Notes: generated by a model not told the origin, from the sequence alone. Numbered from the stretch's first letter, positions 1-18,293 are shown. The stretch is DNA of 64,000 nucleotides from Mumia sp. ZJ1417 (GCF_014127285.1 NZ_CP059901.1:3410001-3474000), one strand, 5' to 3'. Translations and numbers: made by a program.

Positions 1-541
1 CGTCGTACCAGCCGGTCACCGCGATCACGCCCGCGGCGACGATCACCGCGACCGAGCCGAACGCATCGCCGAGCACCTCGAGGTAGGCACCCTTGACGTT
101 GAGGCTCTCCTTCGCCCCGGCCCGCAGCACCAGCAGGCCGACCACGTTGGCAGCCAGGCCGAGAACGCCAGCGCCGAGCATGAAGGGTGAGTCGATGTGA
201 GGCGCGTCGCCGAGGCGACCGATCGCCGACACCACGATCCATACGCACAGCACGAGCAAGACCAGGCCGTTCGCGCCTGCGGCGAGGATCTCGGTGCGGT
301 GGTTGCCGAACGTGCGTCGTGGGCTGCCTGCCCGCTGGGCGACCGTGACCGCGATGAGCGCCATGACGAGCCCGAACGTGTCGCTCAGCATGTGTCCGGC
401 ATCGGCGAGCAGAGCCAGGCTCCCGGTCAGCACCGCGACGACGACCTCGACGAGCAGGACCAGGACGGTCAGGCCGAGGACGAAGGCCAGCCGCGGCCGC
501 TGCCGAGCCGACGGCGTCCCGTGCGCATGGTCGTGTCCCAC
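1..541 (-). CDS. Cation diffusion facilitator (zinc/cobalt exporter), 3' end beyond window
   Basis: This is the N-terminal 180 residues of a CDF-family metal/proton antiporter, which would sit in the cytoplasmic membrane and export Zn2+ or a similar divalent cation. The N-terminus is His-rich (GHDHAHG). A first membrane helix carries the family motif ADAGHMLSD, and a later helix carries LEVLGDAFGS, which together supply the transport-site acidic and His residues. Four hydrophobic segments are visible before the window edge cuts the gene. I chose the GTG at 541 because it gives the family-typical MGHDH start. An in-frame GTG at 565 is possible, and neither has a well-spaced Shine-Dalgarno. It lies downstream of tuf on the same strand, beyond a hairpin. 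The family call is firm; the exact metal is not determinable here. Confidence 0.88.
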   Translation of the reverse strand, partial: MGHDHAHGTPSARQRPRLAFVLGLTVLVLLVEVVVAVLTGSLALLADAGHMLSDTFGLVMALIAVTVAQRAGSPRRTFGNHRTEILAAGANGLVLLVLCVWIVVSAIGRLGDAPHIDSPFMLGAGVLGLAANVVGLLVLRAGAKESLNVKGAYLEVLGDAFGSVAVIVAAGVIAVTGWYD

Positions 542-624
542 GCCCTCACGATACGTCGCCGGCACCCTTCTTCGCCGTGACCAACGCCCCATTCGTCCAG
601 GGGAAGTCGGCCACGGGGCGTACG

Positions 625-666
625 ACGAGGGCCCCGCCCTGCTTGTCAGCAGGACGGGGCCCTCGT
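625..666 (-). terminator. Hairpin terminator after tuf
   Basis: A 19-base arm pairs with its complement across a 4-base loop, with a single mismatch. It sits 36 bases past the tuf stop. There is no U-tract, as is common for actinobacterial terminators. The outer arm begins ACGAGGGCCCCG, the same 12 bases that open the rpoC terminator. Confidence 0.8.
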
Positions 667-701
667 GCAGAGATCGAACCCGGGTCAGACCCGGGACCGG
701 A

Positions 702-1895
702 TCACTTGTTGATCTTGGTGACGCGACCAGCGCCGACCGTACGACCACCCTCGCGAATCGCGAAACGAAGACCCTCGTCCATCGCGATCGGCTGGATCAG
801 CTGAACCGACATCTCGGTGTTGTCGCCCGGCATGACCATCTCGGTGCCCTCAGGCAGCGTGACGACGCCGGTGACGTCCGTGGTGCGGAAGTAGAACTGC
901 GGGCGGTAGTTGTTGAAGAACGGCGTGTGACGGCCGCCCTCCTCCTTCGACAGGATGTAGACCTGGCCCTCGAACTCCGTGTGGGGAGTCGTCGTGCCCG
1001 GTGCGATCACGACCATGCCGCGCTCGACGTCCTCGCGCTTCGTGCCACGAAGCAGGAGGCCGACGTTCTCGCCTGCCTGGCCCTCGTCGAGGAGCTTGCG
1101 GAACATCTCGATGCCGGTGACGGTCGAGGTCTGCTTCTCCGGACGGATGCCGACGATGTCGACGGTGTCGTTGAGCTTGACGATGCCGCGCTCGATACGA
1201 CCCGTGATGACGGTGCCGCGACCGGTGATCGTGAAGACATCCTCGACCGGCATGAGGAACGGCTTGTCCGTCTCACGCGGGGGCTCGGGGATGTACTCGT
1301 CGACAGCGTTCATCAGCTCGAGGATCGACTCGCCCCACTTGGCGTCGCCGTTGAGCGCCGGGAAGGCGGCCACGCGGACGACCGGGACGTTGTCGCCGTC
1401 GAACTCCTGATCGTTGAGGAGCTCACGGACCTCGAGCTCGACGAGCTCGATGAGCTCCTCGTCGTCGACCATGTCGCACTTGTTGAGCGCGACGACCATG
1501 GCCGGCACGCCGACCTGGCGCGCGAGCAGCACGTGCTCGCGGGTCTGCGGCATCGGGCCGTCGGTGGCGGCGACCACGAGGATCGCGCCGTCCATCTGAG
1601 CCGCACCCGTGATCATGTTCTTCACGTAGTCGGCGTGCCCCGGGCAATCGACGTGCGCGTAGTGACGGTTCTCGGTCTGGTACTCAACGTGAGAGATCGA
1701 GATCGTGATACCGCGCTGGCGCTCCTCAGGAGCCTTGTCGATCTGATCGAAGGCCGAAGCCTCGTTCAGGTCGGGGTACTTGTCATGCAGCACCTTGGTA
1801 ATCGCCGCGGTCAGCGTCGTCTTACCGTGGTCGATGTGACCGATGGTGCCGATGTTCATGTGCGGCTTAGTCCGCTCGAACTTCGCCTTAGCCAC
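702..1895 (-). CDS. tuf: Elongation factor Tu
   Basis: EF-Tu delivers aminoacyl-tRNA to the ribosomal A site as a GTP complex. The 397-residue length is normal for actinobacteria. The GTPase motifs are intact: GHIDHGKT at residues 19-26, DCPGH at 83-87 and NKCD near 138. Domains 2 and 3 follow with the usual [14 protein letters not shown] segment. It is the last gene of the rpsL-rpsG-fusA-tuf (str) operon, 74 bases after fusA, and is closed by the hairpin at 625-666. Nothing suggests elfamycin-type resistance or truncation. The downstream neighbour is a metal exporter rather than the S10 ribosomal operon often found next in actinobacteria. Confidence 0.99.
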   Translation of the reverse strand: MAKAKFERTKPHMNIGTIGHIDHGKTTLTAAITKVLHDKYPDLNEASAFDQIDKAPEERQRGITISISHVEYQTENRHYAHVDCPGHADYVKNMITGAAQMDGAILVVAATDGPMPQTREHVLLARQVGVPAMVVALNKCDMVDDEELIELVELEVRELLNDQEFDGDNVPVVRVAAFPALNGDAKWGESILELMNAVDEYIPEPPRETDKPFLMPVEDVFTITGRGTVITGRIERGIVKLNDTVDIVGIRPEKQTSTVTGIEMFRKLLDEGQAGENVGLLLRGTKREDVERGMVVIAPGTTTPHTEFEGQVYILSKEEGGRHTPFFNNYRPQFYFRTTDVTGVVTLPEGTEMVMPGDNTEMSVQLIQPIAMDEGLRFAIREGGRTVGAGRVTKINK

Positions 1896-1969
1896 TGGGG
1901 CTCCTCCTCGATTGAATGATGCTTTGCGCCGTGCGGTTGAGCTGATCGAAGCCTAGGTCAGGCCAGCGA

Positions 1970-4078
<2,109 letters not shown>

Positions 4079-4158
4079 CTTGGCTGACTTCCCTTGCTGT
4101 CGTGAGTCGAATCAGGCGATGAGTGCCGCAGGCCCGCGGACGGGCCGGCGGCACCTCG

Positions 4159-4629
4159 TCACCAGCGGTAGTGGGCGAAGGCCTTGTTGGCCTCGGCCAT
4201 CTTGTGCGTGTCCTCACGCTTCTTGACGGCGCCGCCGAGGCCGTTGCTGGCATCGAGCAGCTCGTTCATCAGGCGCTCCGCCATGGTCTTCTCGCGACGC
4301 TCGCTGGAGAACCGGACGAGCCAGCGAAGGGCGAGGGTGTTCGCGCGGACGGCGCGGACCTCGATCGGAACCTGGTAGGTCGCACCGCCGACGCGGCGGG
4401 ACTTGACCTCGAGGGTCGGCTTGACGTTGTCGAGTGCACGCTTGAGCGTGATGACCGGGTCGGTGCCGGTCTTCTCGCGGGTGCCCTCGAGCGCGGAGTA
4501 GACGATGCGCTGCGCGACCTGCTTCTTGCCGTCCTCAAGCACCTTGTTGATCAGCTGCGTGACCAGAGGGCTCGAGTAGACGGGGTCGGCCTCGATCGGG
4601 CGCTTCGGCGCGGGTCCCTTGCGCGGCAT
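4159..4629 (-). CDS. rpsG: 30S ribosomal protein S7
   Basis: S7 is a primary assembly protein of the 30S head that contacts the 3' major domain of 16S rRNA and the E site. It has 156 residues, the usual actinobacterial length, beginning [10 protein letters not shown] and ending in the conserved NKAFAHYRW. Its ATG overlaps the rpsL stop by one base (TGATG), so translation is probably coupled to rpsL. In many bacteria S7 regulates the str operon by binding the mRNA near this junction; no obvious S7-binding structure can be proven here. Confidence 0.98.
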   Translation of the reverse strand: MPRKGPAPKRPIEADPVYSSPLVTQLINKVLEDGKKQVAQRIVYSALEGTREKTGTDPVITLKRALDNVKPTLEVKSRRVGGATYQVPIEVRAVRANTLALRWLVRFSSERREKTMAERLMNELLDASNGLGGAVKKREDTHKMAEANKAFAHYRW

Positions 4630-5003
4630 CAGCTCTTCTCCTTCTTCGTCCCGTAGCGGCTGCGAGCCTGCTTGCGGCTCTTGACACCCTGGGTGTCCAG
4701 CGCGCCGCGGATGATCTTGTAGCGGACACCCGGGAGGTCCTTCACACGACCGCCGCGCACGAGCACGATGGAGTGCTCCTGCAGGTTGTGGCCCTCACCG
4801 GGGATGTAGGCCGTGACCTCGATCCCGCTGCTCAGACGAACACGAGCAACCTTCCGCAGCGCGGAGTTCGGCTTCTTCGGCGTCGTCGTGTACACGCGGG
4901 TGCACACTCCACGGCGCTGCGGCGAACCCTTCAGGGCGGGCGTCTTGGTCTTCGCCACCTTGTCCTGACGGCCCTTTCGGACCAACTGCTGGATCGTTGG
5001 CAC
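4629..5003 (-). CDS. rpsL: 30S ribosomal protein S12
   Basis: S12 lies at the decoding centre and controls accuracy. The start is the GTG at 5001-5003 (coding for the [14 protein letters not shown]-terminus), with AGAAAGAAG upstream; longer in-frame starts would add non-homologous sequence. This gives 124 residues, the standard length. The loops [10 protein letters not shown] and [10 protein letters not shown] carry Lys43 and Lys88, the wild-type residues at the classical streptomycin-resistance positions. It is the first gene of the str operon, with a leader of about 240 bases upstream of the start. Confidence 0.98.
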   Translation of the reverse strand: MPTIQQLVRKGRQDKVAKTKTPALKGSPQRRGVCTRVYTTTPKKPNSALRKVARVRLSSGIEVTAYIPGEGHNLQEHSIVLVRGGRVKDLPGVRYKIIRGALDTQGVKSRKQARSRYGTKKEKS

Positions 5004-5250
5004 TACATGCTTCTTTCTGCTGTCCGGCTCTTGAGTCGTGCGGTTTTCGTGCGGCCTCCCCCGCAGGCGTCGCCCTGGGCGTCGCGCCTCAGGCGCGACG
5101 CCACCGCGACGTGCGATGGTAGGTGGTGCTTCTCGTGGCCCTGCACCCGTCCGTACCCCGGCTCCGGAGAACCAGTCGTACGAATCGACCGACGGTGTGG
5201 TGACACACGAATCGGTGCACGCGGACAGTGAGTCCACGGCACAATGTCCA
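5004..5250 (-). promoter_or_regulatory. Long rpsL leader with a perfect hairpin
   Basis: No coding sequence is evident between the rpsL start and its promoter. The transcribed leader would be about 240 bases. It holds a perfect 11-base inverted repeat, GGCGTCGCGCC, with a 3-base loop at 5078-5102 and no U-tract. It could be an attenuator, a regulatory-protein site or simply a stable leader structure. The bases beyond the promoter up to the transhydrogenase gene contain only a small 7-bp hairpin at 5318-5335 that overlaps its stop codon. Confidence 0.5.
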
Positions 5251-5279
5251 AGACTACCGGGTGGCCGGTGAGGGGTCAA
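5251..5279 (-). promoter_or_regulatory. str operon promoter
   Basis: Read on the minus strand, TTGACC (5274-5279) and TAGTCT (5251-5256) are separated by exactly 17 bases. This is a near-ideal housekeeping sigma promoter for actinobacteria. Transcription would begin near 5244. Confidence 0.75.
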
Positions 5280-5319
5280 AACGGGTCCGACCTGCCCTGT
5301 GTACAGCCGAGCATCAGCC

Positions 5320-6609
5320 TCACCACAGGGTGAGGGAACGCTCGAAGATGCCCGTCACGTCTTCGGGCCCGACGGGCTTGGGCGCGGTCGCGAGGAGCCT
5401 CTGCTGCTTCATCGTTCCTTCGACGAGCGCACCGATATCGGCCTTGTCGAAGCCGACGGCGCCGACGCCCGCCGGGATGCCGATGTCGCGCATCAGGCGC
5501 ACGAGGACGCTCGGCAGGAAGTCGGCGAGGTCAGCGGGCCGCTCGGCCGCCGGGTCGAGCAGCTCGGCGGCGCGGACGTGACGTTCGGGCGCTGCGTCGA
5601 AGGTGAAGCGGAAGGCCTCGGGGGCCGTCAGCGAGACCGCCATCCCGTGGGGCACCATCGCCTCGTCCTGCGGGTATCCCTCCGGACGGAAGTCGCGCAC
5701 CTGTCCGGCGATCGGATAGGCGTTCGCGTGCGGGATGTGGACGCCGGCGTTGCCGAACCCCATCCCCGCGAACGTCGCCGCCAACGCCATCTCCTCTCGC
5801 GCCGGGACGTTGCTGCCCTCGCGGACCGCCGTACGGAACGACGACGCGAGGAGGCTCAGCGACTTCTCGGCCCACATGTCAGAGATCGGGTTGGCGCCGC
5901 AGTATGGGACCCGCTGCTCGGGACGCTTGCGCTCGTACGAGCTGAACGGTCGCGCGGTATAGCTCTCGAGCGCGTGGCACAGGATGTCCATGCCGCTGGC
6001 CGCGGTGACGCCCGCCGGCTGGCTCAGCGTGAGCTCGGGGTCGATGATCGCCAGCTCGGGTCGCAGCCTCGGGTGGCTGATGCCGGTCTTGACGTGCTGG
6101 GCGAGGACGTCGAGCACACAGATGGTGGTGCTCTCGCTGCCCGTCCCTGTCGTGGTCGGGAGCGCGATCAGCGGCAGCAGCGCCTTGGCCGGGGCGCGGC
6201 CGGCACCGACCGGGACGTTGAGGTAGTCCATGAGGTCGCCGTCGTTGGTCGTGAGCAGGTTCACCGCCTTCGCGGTGTCGATGCTGGATCCACCGCCAAG
6301 GGCCACCACGGCGTCGAACGGGCCGTGGGCGCGGGCGAAGTCGATCGCGTCGTTGAGGCTGGCGTCGGTCGGCTCCACGTGCGTGTCGGCGTACACGACG
6401 AGCTCGACGGACTCGGCCGCCACCTGCTCCGCCACGCGTGCGGGGATGCCCGTCGCGTCCAGGCCGCGGTCGGTGACGAGAAGGGCCCGCCGCACGCCCA
6501 GCGACGCGAGCTCGTAGCCCAGCTCGGCGCTCGCACCGGCACCGAATTTCAGCCGTGGCGATCCGTACGTGAAGATGCTCTCGGGTGTCGTGGGGGCAGA
6601 GAACGACAT
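5320..6609 (-). CDS. Iron-dependent alcohol dehydrogenase family, hydroxyacid-oxoacid transhydrogenase-like
   Basis: The 429-residue protein belongs to the group III (iron-dependent) alcohol dehydrogenases. The NAD-binding [13 protein letters not shown] motif is present, followed by the metal-ligand region with [27 protein letters not shown] and [12 protein letters not shown]. The long insertion ending in [11 protein letters not shown] resembles ADHFE1-type hydroxyacid-oxoacid transhydrogenase. That enzyme couples 4-hydroxybutyrate oxidation to 2-oxoglutarate reduction. The subfamily assignment is by remembered motif pattern and is less certain than the family. It is transcribed toward rpsL and is divergent from the lipoprotein gene at 6747, with overlapping promoters. 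Substrate is unproven. Confidence 0.85.
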   Translation of the reverse strand: MSFSAPTTPESIFTYGSPRLKFGAGASAELGYELASLGVRRALLVTDRGLDATGIPARVAEQVAAESVELVVYADTHVEPTDASLNDAIDFARAHGPFDAVVALGGGSSIDTAKAVNLLTTNDGDLMDYLNVPVGAGRAPAKALLPLIALPTTTGTGSESTTICVLDVLAQHVKTGISHPRLRPELAIIDPELTLSQPAGVTAASGMDILCHALESYTARPFSSYERKRPEQRVPYCGANPISDMWAEKSLSLLASSFRTAVREGSNVPAREEMALAATFAGMGFGNAGVHIPHANAYPIAGQVRDFRPEGYPQDEAMVPHGMAVSLTAPEAFRFTFDAAPERHVRAAELLDPAAERPADLADFLPSVLVRLMRDIGIPAGVGAVGFDKADIGALVEGTMKQQRLLATAPKPVGPEDVTGIFERSLTLW

Positions 6610-6663
6610 CGGCGCTCCTCAGGAGTGTGCGGACACGGCAGCGGCGGCGGTGTTGCGTACCTG

Positions 6664-6692
6664 ACAATACGGCGCCACGGGCACTTGTTCGA
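6664..6692 (-). promoter_or_regulatory. Putative promoter of the transhydrogenase gene
   Basis: On the minus strand TCGAAC (6687-6692) and TATTGT (6664-6669) are spaced by 17 bases, about 55 bases before the start codon. Its -35 element overlaps that of the divergent lipoprotein promoter. Confidence 0.45.
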
Positions 6693-6716
6693 CACACGAC
6701 GTCGTTGCCCTAGGGT
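6688..6716 (+). promoter_or_regulatory. Putative promoter of the lipoprotein gene
   Basis: TTCGAC (6688-6693) and TAGGGT (6711-6716) are 17 bases apart, placing transcription start near 6723, shortly before the GGAGG ribosome-binding site at 6734. Confidence 0.5.
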
Positions 6717-6746
6717 GATCGGGGTTCTGACTCGGAGGTGAACGGG

Positions 6747-7937
6747 ATGTATCGGTCGGTCGTTGTCGCGGCTCTCGCGACGGCCGTGGCTGTTGGTCTG
6801 TCGGGGTGCAGTCCCCTCACACCCTCACCACCGGACCCCACCGAGAGCACCCACGCCGGCTTGAAGGTCGACGTCGGCCAGCACGAGACCTTCGCAGGCA
6901 CTCCCATCGCGTTCTCGCTCACCGTCCCGGAGGGCACGACCCAGCTGGGACCTCTCGTACGCCGCCGCAGCACGACGCTGCTCGCCGCCTACGCGCCGGT
7001 GCTCGTCGAGGCGCAGCGTCGGGCGGCGATCGAGGCCGCCGCCGAGGCCGCCGAGCATCCCGAGGAGACGACGCCGACCCCGACCGAGCCTCCGAACCCG
7101 CTTCCGACGGACGACACCTTCTCGCTTCTCGAGGAGGCGCCCGAGCCTGACACGACGACGTCGCTGCTGCGCGTCGACGGCGACCCCGGCGAGGCCTTCT
7201 CGGAGGTGATCGGCCAGGTCGCCACCCTCGTCCCGGAGCTTCAGCTGGACCCGGAGGAGTGGTCACGCTTCTGCACGGTCACGAACGACCTCTACAGCGG
7301 CTGCGACCTCGATGTGACTGGTCGTACGACCGATGACCTGGGCGTCCGCGTGATCGCGACGGTCGACCCAGGCAACATGCGGACCAAGCAGTCCCCCGCC
7401 GGCTCGCAGGGCAAGCCTGTGATGACGGTGACCGTCATCCAGACCGACCCGCCCGACATGCGTCCGGTGTGGGAGGCCCTCGACGAGAGCACCGACACGC
7501 CGGGCGAGGGCGAGCGCCCGGAGGTCCCCGAGCCCACCCCGGTCCCCGCCACCACGACTCCCCTGCCCGCCGCTCCCGCGGTCGAGGCGAAGTGGCCGGA
7601 GTTCCCGGTGTCGCGTCCGGTCACGACCGGCGGCACCCTGGGGACGGATCGCTGGACGCTGCGCGAGGACTCGGCGCTCCTGCTCTCCGGCGACCACCCG
7701 TTGTTCGACAGCCTGCTGGTCGAGCGAGGCGTCAACGCCGACGCGGTCGCCCGAAGCTACGTGCTCGCCTACAGCACGGCCGGCGCCCCCACCCAGGACG
7801 TCATCGAGGACCGCACCGAGATCAGCACCACCTACCGGGCCGTGACGCCCAAGGGTGGTCCGACCGTCTCGGCGACGTTCACGCAGGCAGGGCGCGGCAA
7901 CTACATCGCGCTGTTCTACACGCCGCCCGCGCGCTGA
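6747..7937 (+). CDS. Secreted lipoprotein of unknown function
   Basis: I do not recognise a specific family. The ATG at 6747 is preferred because GGAGG lies 8 bases upstream; the in-frame GTG at 6738 overlaps that ribosome-binding site. The 396-residue product starts with a lipoprotein signal ending in the lipobox LSGC, so it should be anchored outside the membrane. Two Pro/Thr/Glu-rich linkers, around residues 100-135 and 245-280, separate three compact segments of mixed alpha/beta character. The gene overlaps the 3' end of the convergent acyltransferase gene by 22 bases. Nothing in the context defines its job. Confidence 0.8.
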   Translation: MYRSVVVAALATAVAVGLSGCSPLTPSPPDPTESTHAGLKVDVGQHETFAGTPIAFSLTVPEGTTQLGPLVRRRSTTLLAAYAPVLVEAQRRAAIEAAAEAAEHPEETTPTPTEPPNPLPTDDTFSLLEEAPEPDTTTSLLRVDGDPGEAFSEVIGQVATLVPELQLDPEEWSRFCTVTNDLYSGCDLDVTGRTTDDLGVRVIATVDPGNMRTKQSPAGSQGKPVMTVTVIQTDPPDMRPVWEALDESTDTPGEGERPEVPEPTPVPATTTPLPAAPAVEAKWPEFPVSRPVTTGGTLGTDRWTLREDSALLLSGDHPLFDSLLVERGVNADAVARSYVLAYSTAGAPTQDVIEDRTEISTTYRAVTPKGGPTVSATFTQAGRGNYIALFYTPPAR

Positions 7938-8992
7938 TCCCTGAACGCCCATCGCAGCTGAGGGGTCACCACGGGGCTGACCAACCGCGCGACCGGCGCT
8001 GACATCAGCGCCGTGCCGAGGAGCACCGAGCCCACGAGGACGACGGGCACGGACAGCGCGCCCCAGGTGGCCAGCGCGCTGAACACGCCCAGGTGGGCCA
8101 GCAGGATCAGCACGAACCCGTGCAGGACGTACGCATTCATCGTGTGGCGTCCGAGGTCGCTGGTACGGTCGCGCCGAGCCGGCACGACAGAGAGCACCGC
8201 CGCGCTCAGCGCGAACCCGGTCACCAGCAGGCCTGCGCGCGTCGCCAGCCCGCCGAAGGCGTCGGCATCCAGCGGCGCGTCCGCGTAGGCGTCGCGCCAG
8301 TACAGCCACGAGACGTACCAACCCTCGTGGCGCAGCAGGCACCAGCCGAGTGTCCCGGCGAGGGCGACCACCGACGCGACCCGCACCGCGGGACGGCGCA
8401 GCAGCGCGAAGTGCTCGGGGCGCAGGTACATCCCCGCGACGTAGAACGGCAGCAGGCCGAGGATGCGGTGGATCGACAGCACGTCACCGACCTGCCACAG
8501 CCCGGCGACCAGGCTCACCACGACGGAGACGAGCACCGGCGCGCGGACGACGCGCCACACCGGCGAGGACAACCGCCACACGAACAGCGCGATCAGGAAC
8601 CACGTCGACCATGCCGGATCAAGCAGGTTGACCGCCAGCGGCTCATCGTCGAGCAGGGCGCGGAACCCGTCGAGCGCCACGTTGAGTCCCACGTACGGCA
8701 GCACGAGGCTCGTGAGCATCGTGCGTACCTGCTTGGGAGAGCCCTCGTACCGGCGGGCGACGTAGCCGGAGATCAGCACGAAGGCCGGCATGTGGAACGC
8801 GTAGATCCACGTGTAGGTGCCGCGGGCGTCGGGAACGTCGAGCAGGTACTGGAGGCCGTGGCCGGCCACCACGAGGAGCATCACCCAGTAGCGGGCGTTG
8901 TCGAGGAGAGGGTCGCGGGCCTTGCGGCGCTCCACCGGGGTGCTCGAGTCGGCGGTCGCCGCAGCGGGGGGCTGGATCAGCGTCGTAGACAT
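7916..8992 (-). CDS. Acyltransferase family 3 membrane protein
   Basis: The 358-residue polytopic membrane protein has the signature of the acyltransferase 3 (OafA/YrhL-like) family. This includes an early DNARYWVMLLVVAGH segment with the catalytic-type His, FHMPAFVLISGYVARR, and about ten hydrophobic helices. These enzymes O-acylate surface glycans, lipids or other envelope molecules; the substrate here is unknown. The start ATG at 8990-8992 is followed by a soluble N-terminus of about 30 residues. It lies downstream of the rpoC terminator and probably has its own promoter with a set of CTCAGG repeats. Its 3' end overlaps that of the convergent lipoprotein gene by 22 bases. Confidence 0.85.
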   Translation of the reverse strand: MSTTLIQPPAAATADSSTPVERRKARDPLLDNARYWVMLLVVAGHGLQYLLDVPDARGTYTWIYAFHMPAFVLISGYVARRYEGSPKQVRTMLTSLVLPYVGLNVALDGFRALLDDEPLAVNLLDPAWSTWFLIALFVWRLSSPVWRVVRAPVLVSVVVSLVAGLWQVGDVLSIHRILGLLPFYVAGMYLRPEHFALLRRPAVRVASVVALAGTLGWCLLRHEGWYVSWLYWRDAYADAPLDADAFGGLATRAGLLVTGFALSAAVLSVVPARRDRTSDLGRHTMNAYVLHGFVLILLAHLGVFSALATWGALSVPVVLVGSVLLGTALMSAPVARLVSPVVTPQLRWAFRDQRAGGV

Positions 8993-9014
8993 CGCCCCGA
9001 CGTAACCAGCCGAT

Positions 9015-9041
9015 CCTGAGCATGCCCTGAGAGCACCTGAG
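9015..9041 (-). promoter_or_regulatory. Three direct CTCAGG repeats upstream of the acyltransferase
   Basis: Read on the minus strand, CTCAGG occurs at 9041-9036, 9031-9026 and 9020-9015, with periods of 10 and 11 bases, i.e. on one face of the helix. They end 22 bases before the acyltransferase start codon. Direct repeats at helical spacing are typical operators for OmpR/PhoB-type response regulators. The identity of the regulator is inference. Confidence 0.45.
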
Positions 9042-9060
9042 AAGTGTCCTGTGGGAACGC

Positions 9061-9104
9061 ACGAGGGCCCCGGGAGCGGAAAGATCCGCGCCCGGGGCCC
9101 TCGT
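9061..9104 (-). terminator. rpoBC terminator
   Basis: A perfect 14-bp stem (ACGAGGGCCCCGGG and complement) continues through one mismatch into a further 5-bp stem with an AAGA loop. It lies 14 bases beyond the rpoC stop. Confidence 0.9.
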
Positions 9105-9117
9105 CAGACCTCGTACG

Positions 9118-12996
<3,879 letters not shown>

Positions 12997-13082
12997 GTTG
13001 TCTTCTTTCCTTCGTGATGAAAAATCTGTAGACGAGGTCGGAGGCGGGGCGCGGACTCAAGAGAGTGCCGCGCCCCCGCGGC

Positions 13083-16553
<3,471 letters not shown>

Positions 16554-16893
16554 GAGGGGTCCTTCCAGAAGGCTCGCAGTTCCCGGGTTGCGGCACCGAC
16601 CGAACCCATGCCAAATCACCCAGGTCAAGGGGTGAGTGGGCAGAGTGCAGGCAGCGCAAAGAATGAGTCTAGACGTCAACCCGGGCAGATTTCAACCCAG
16701 GGAGTCAAGCCTTCGCCGTCGATGATGAACGCATCTGGGGCTCAGGTCAAGCAGCCGGGCGGTTCGGACGGGGGTGTCGTGCCGGAACCTCCCGGGAACA
16801 CAGGGCGGGGAACGGGCGTTGCGGCGCCCGTGTCACCCTGGATGTGACATTCGTTACCCCGTGCCGACGGGGCGTGGCTACCGAGGAGGGATC
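16554..16893. promoter_or_regulatory. Divergent rpoB/sortase intergenic region
   Basis: This 340-base gap holds the rpoB leader (about 105 bases) and promoter, and the upstream region of the sortase gene. An inverted repeat TGTCAC-N7-GTGACA lies at 16831-16849, 45 bases before the sortase start, and might be an operator. No credible coding sequence is seen. The rpoB leader contains an imperfect TCACCC/GGGTGA repeat. Confidence 0.5.
16666..16695 (-). promoter_or_regulatory. Putative rpoB promoter
   Basis: TTGAAA (16690-16695) and TAGACT (16666-16671) on the minus strand are 18 bases apart, giving a start near 16659. Confidence 0.55.
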
Positions 16894-17607
16894 GTGCCGA
16901 CGCAGACCACTCCACCGCGCCGCGAGCGCCCCGAGCTCAAGCCCACACCCCGCCTGCGGCCGACCCGGATGCTCGCCACGCTGCTGACGCTGGTCCTCGT
17001 CGCGAGTGCCGGCTGGTTCGCCTGGAAGTACATCGGCACCAACATCGTCGCGAAGCAGCGTCAGGGCGAGATGGCCGTCGCCCTCGCGGACGGCTGGCGC
17101 GACAACCGTCAGGGTGACGCGACCGAGGACGACCTGGAGATCGGCGAGGCGATGGCCGTCCTCCGGATCCCACGGTTCGGCAAGGACTTCGAGGTACCGG
17201 TGGTCGAGGGCGTCGACGACTCCGCACTCACCTCCGGCGTCGGCCACTTCCCGGACACCCAGCGCCCTGGGCAGCTCGGCAACTTCGCCGTGGCGGGGCA
17301 CCGCATCACCAACGGACAGCCGTTCAAGGACTTCCCTGACCTGCGGGCCGGCGACACGGTCTATGTGGAGACCCGTACGCATGTCTACACGTACGAGCTG
17401 CGCGGCTCCGGGACGGACACGATCGTCGACTTCTCCGACATCTGGGTGATCGCCCCGGTCCCCGAGAAGGCCAAGGACAGGCCCGGAGGGCGCTCCAAGG
17501 CCAAGCCCCGCGAAGCCCTCCTCACCCTGACGACGTGCTCGGAGATCTTCCACACCGATAACCGCTCGGTCGTCTTCGGGGAGCTCGTCTCCGCCGAGCA
17601 CGTCTGA
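16894..17607 (+). CDS. Class E sortase
   Basis: Sortases covalently attach surface proteins to peptidoglycan cross-bridges. The GTG at 16894 is chosen for the GGAGG upstream; it gives 237 residues. A cytoplasmic, Pro/Arg-rich N-terminus precedes a membrane anchor (about residues 26-44), followed by the extracellular beta-barrel. The catalytic triad is visible as His in FAVAGHRITNG, Cys in LLTLTTCSEIF and Arg in HTDNRSVVFGE. The TLTTC form with this layout is typical of class E, the housekeeping sortase of many actinobacteria. A likely substrate ending in LPATG, a helix and a basic tail is encoded at 28411-29439. The gene converges on the Mce operon with a 2-base gap. Confidence 0.9.
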   Translation: MPTQTTPPRRERPELKPTPRLRPTRMLATLLTLVLVASAGWFAWKYIGTNIVAKQRQGEMAVALADGWRDNRQGDATEDDLEIGEAMAVLRIPRFGKDFEVPVVEGVDDSALTSGVGHFPDTQRPGQLGNFAVAGHRITNGQPFKDFPDLRAGDTVYVETRTHVYTYELRGSGTDTIVDFSDIWVIAPVPEKAKDRPGGRSKAKPREALLTLTTCSEIFHTDNRSVVFGELVSAEHV

Positions 17608-17609
17608 CG

Positions 17610-18293
17610 TCAGGTCGTCGTCAGCTCCGCGACCAGCCAGCGGCCGTCGACCTTCTCCATCCGCACGATCGCCGAGAGCGCGGCCGGTGAGCCTGCCTTG
17701 CCGGCGACCGTACGGTGCTGGTCGACGAAGGCGAGGAGACGCACGCTCGACGTCGAGCACTCCTGTCCGCACCCGAGCGGCGCCACGGCGCGTACGGAGG
17801 CCGTGACGTCGATCTTGCGTTGCTCGGCCGCCGAGGCGACCTGGGGCGCGAGCTGCTCGTACTCCGCCGCGAAGTCGTCGGTCATCAGCTCTGTCGCCGC
17901 GGCGAGGTCGTCGGCGACGCTCGCATACCCATAGCTGAGCATCGTGACGAGGGCGGTCGACGCCTGCTCTGTCGCCGCGTCCTCCGCGTCGATCTGCCGC
18001 TGGGCGTCGCCCTCCACCTGCCGGACGGAGACCACGGCGATGACGGCGAACGCCACCGCGGCCACGGCCGCCAGACCGAGCCCGCTGAGGACGAGACGCG
18101 CACGGCCCGACAACGTCGGGCGAGGCTCCTTGGAGGGCTTGGTCGGCCGAGGAGGCCTGGCGCTCTTGGCCTGGGGGCCGGGCTCGGCGGGCGGCGGAGC
18201 CGTGCTCTCGGCCGCATCTGCCGCCTCGGCCGTCTCGGACGTCTCGGACGATCGCCGCTTCTCTCCCGCGATCCGGGGTCGTCGGTTGCTCAC
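17610..18293 (-). CDS. Mce-associated membrane protein (second)
   Basis: This is a 227-residue protein. The start is fixed by a GTGA overlap with the preceding stop and by GAGGAGG upstream. It has a long basic and Pro-rich cytoplasmic N-terminus, one membrane helix (about residues 65-90) and an extracytoplasmic domain of the SnoaL/NTF2-like fold usually seen in Mce-associated proteins. Two Cys residues in LGCGQECS may form a disulphide. In mycobacteria such proteins stabilise or assist Mce lipid importers. It is the last gene of the operon. The role is inferred from position and architecture. Confidence 0.8.
   Translation of the reverse strand: MSNRRPRIAGEKRRSSETSETAEAADAAESTAPPPAEPGPQAKSARPPRPTKPSKEPRPTLSGRARLVLSGLGLAAVAAVAFAVIAVVSVRQVEGDAQRQIDAEDAATEQASTALVTMLSYGYASVADDLAAATELMTDDFAAEYEQLAPQVASAAEQRKIDVTASVRAVAPLGCGQECSTSSVRLLAFVDQHRTVAGKAGSPAALSAIVRMEKVDGRWLVAELTTT

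Noticed and set aside
16554-16679. A longer N-terminus for RpoB
   Set aside because: The extra 42 residues do not resemble RpoB and span the promoter; the TTG at 16551-16553 has a good ribosome-binding site and the right N-terminus.
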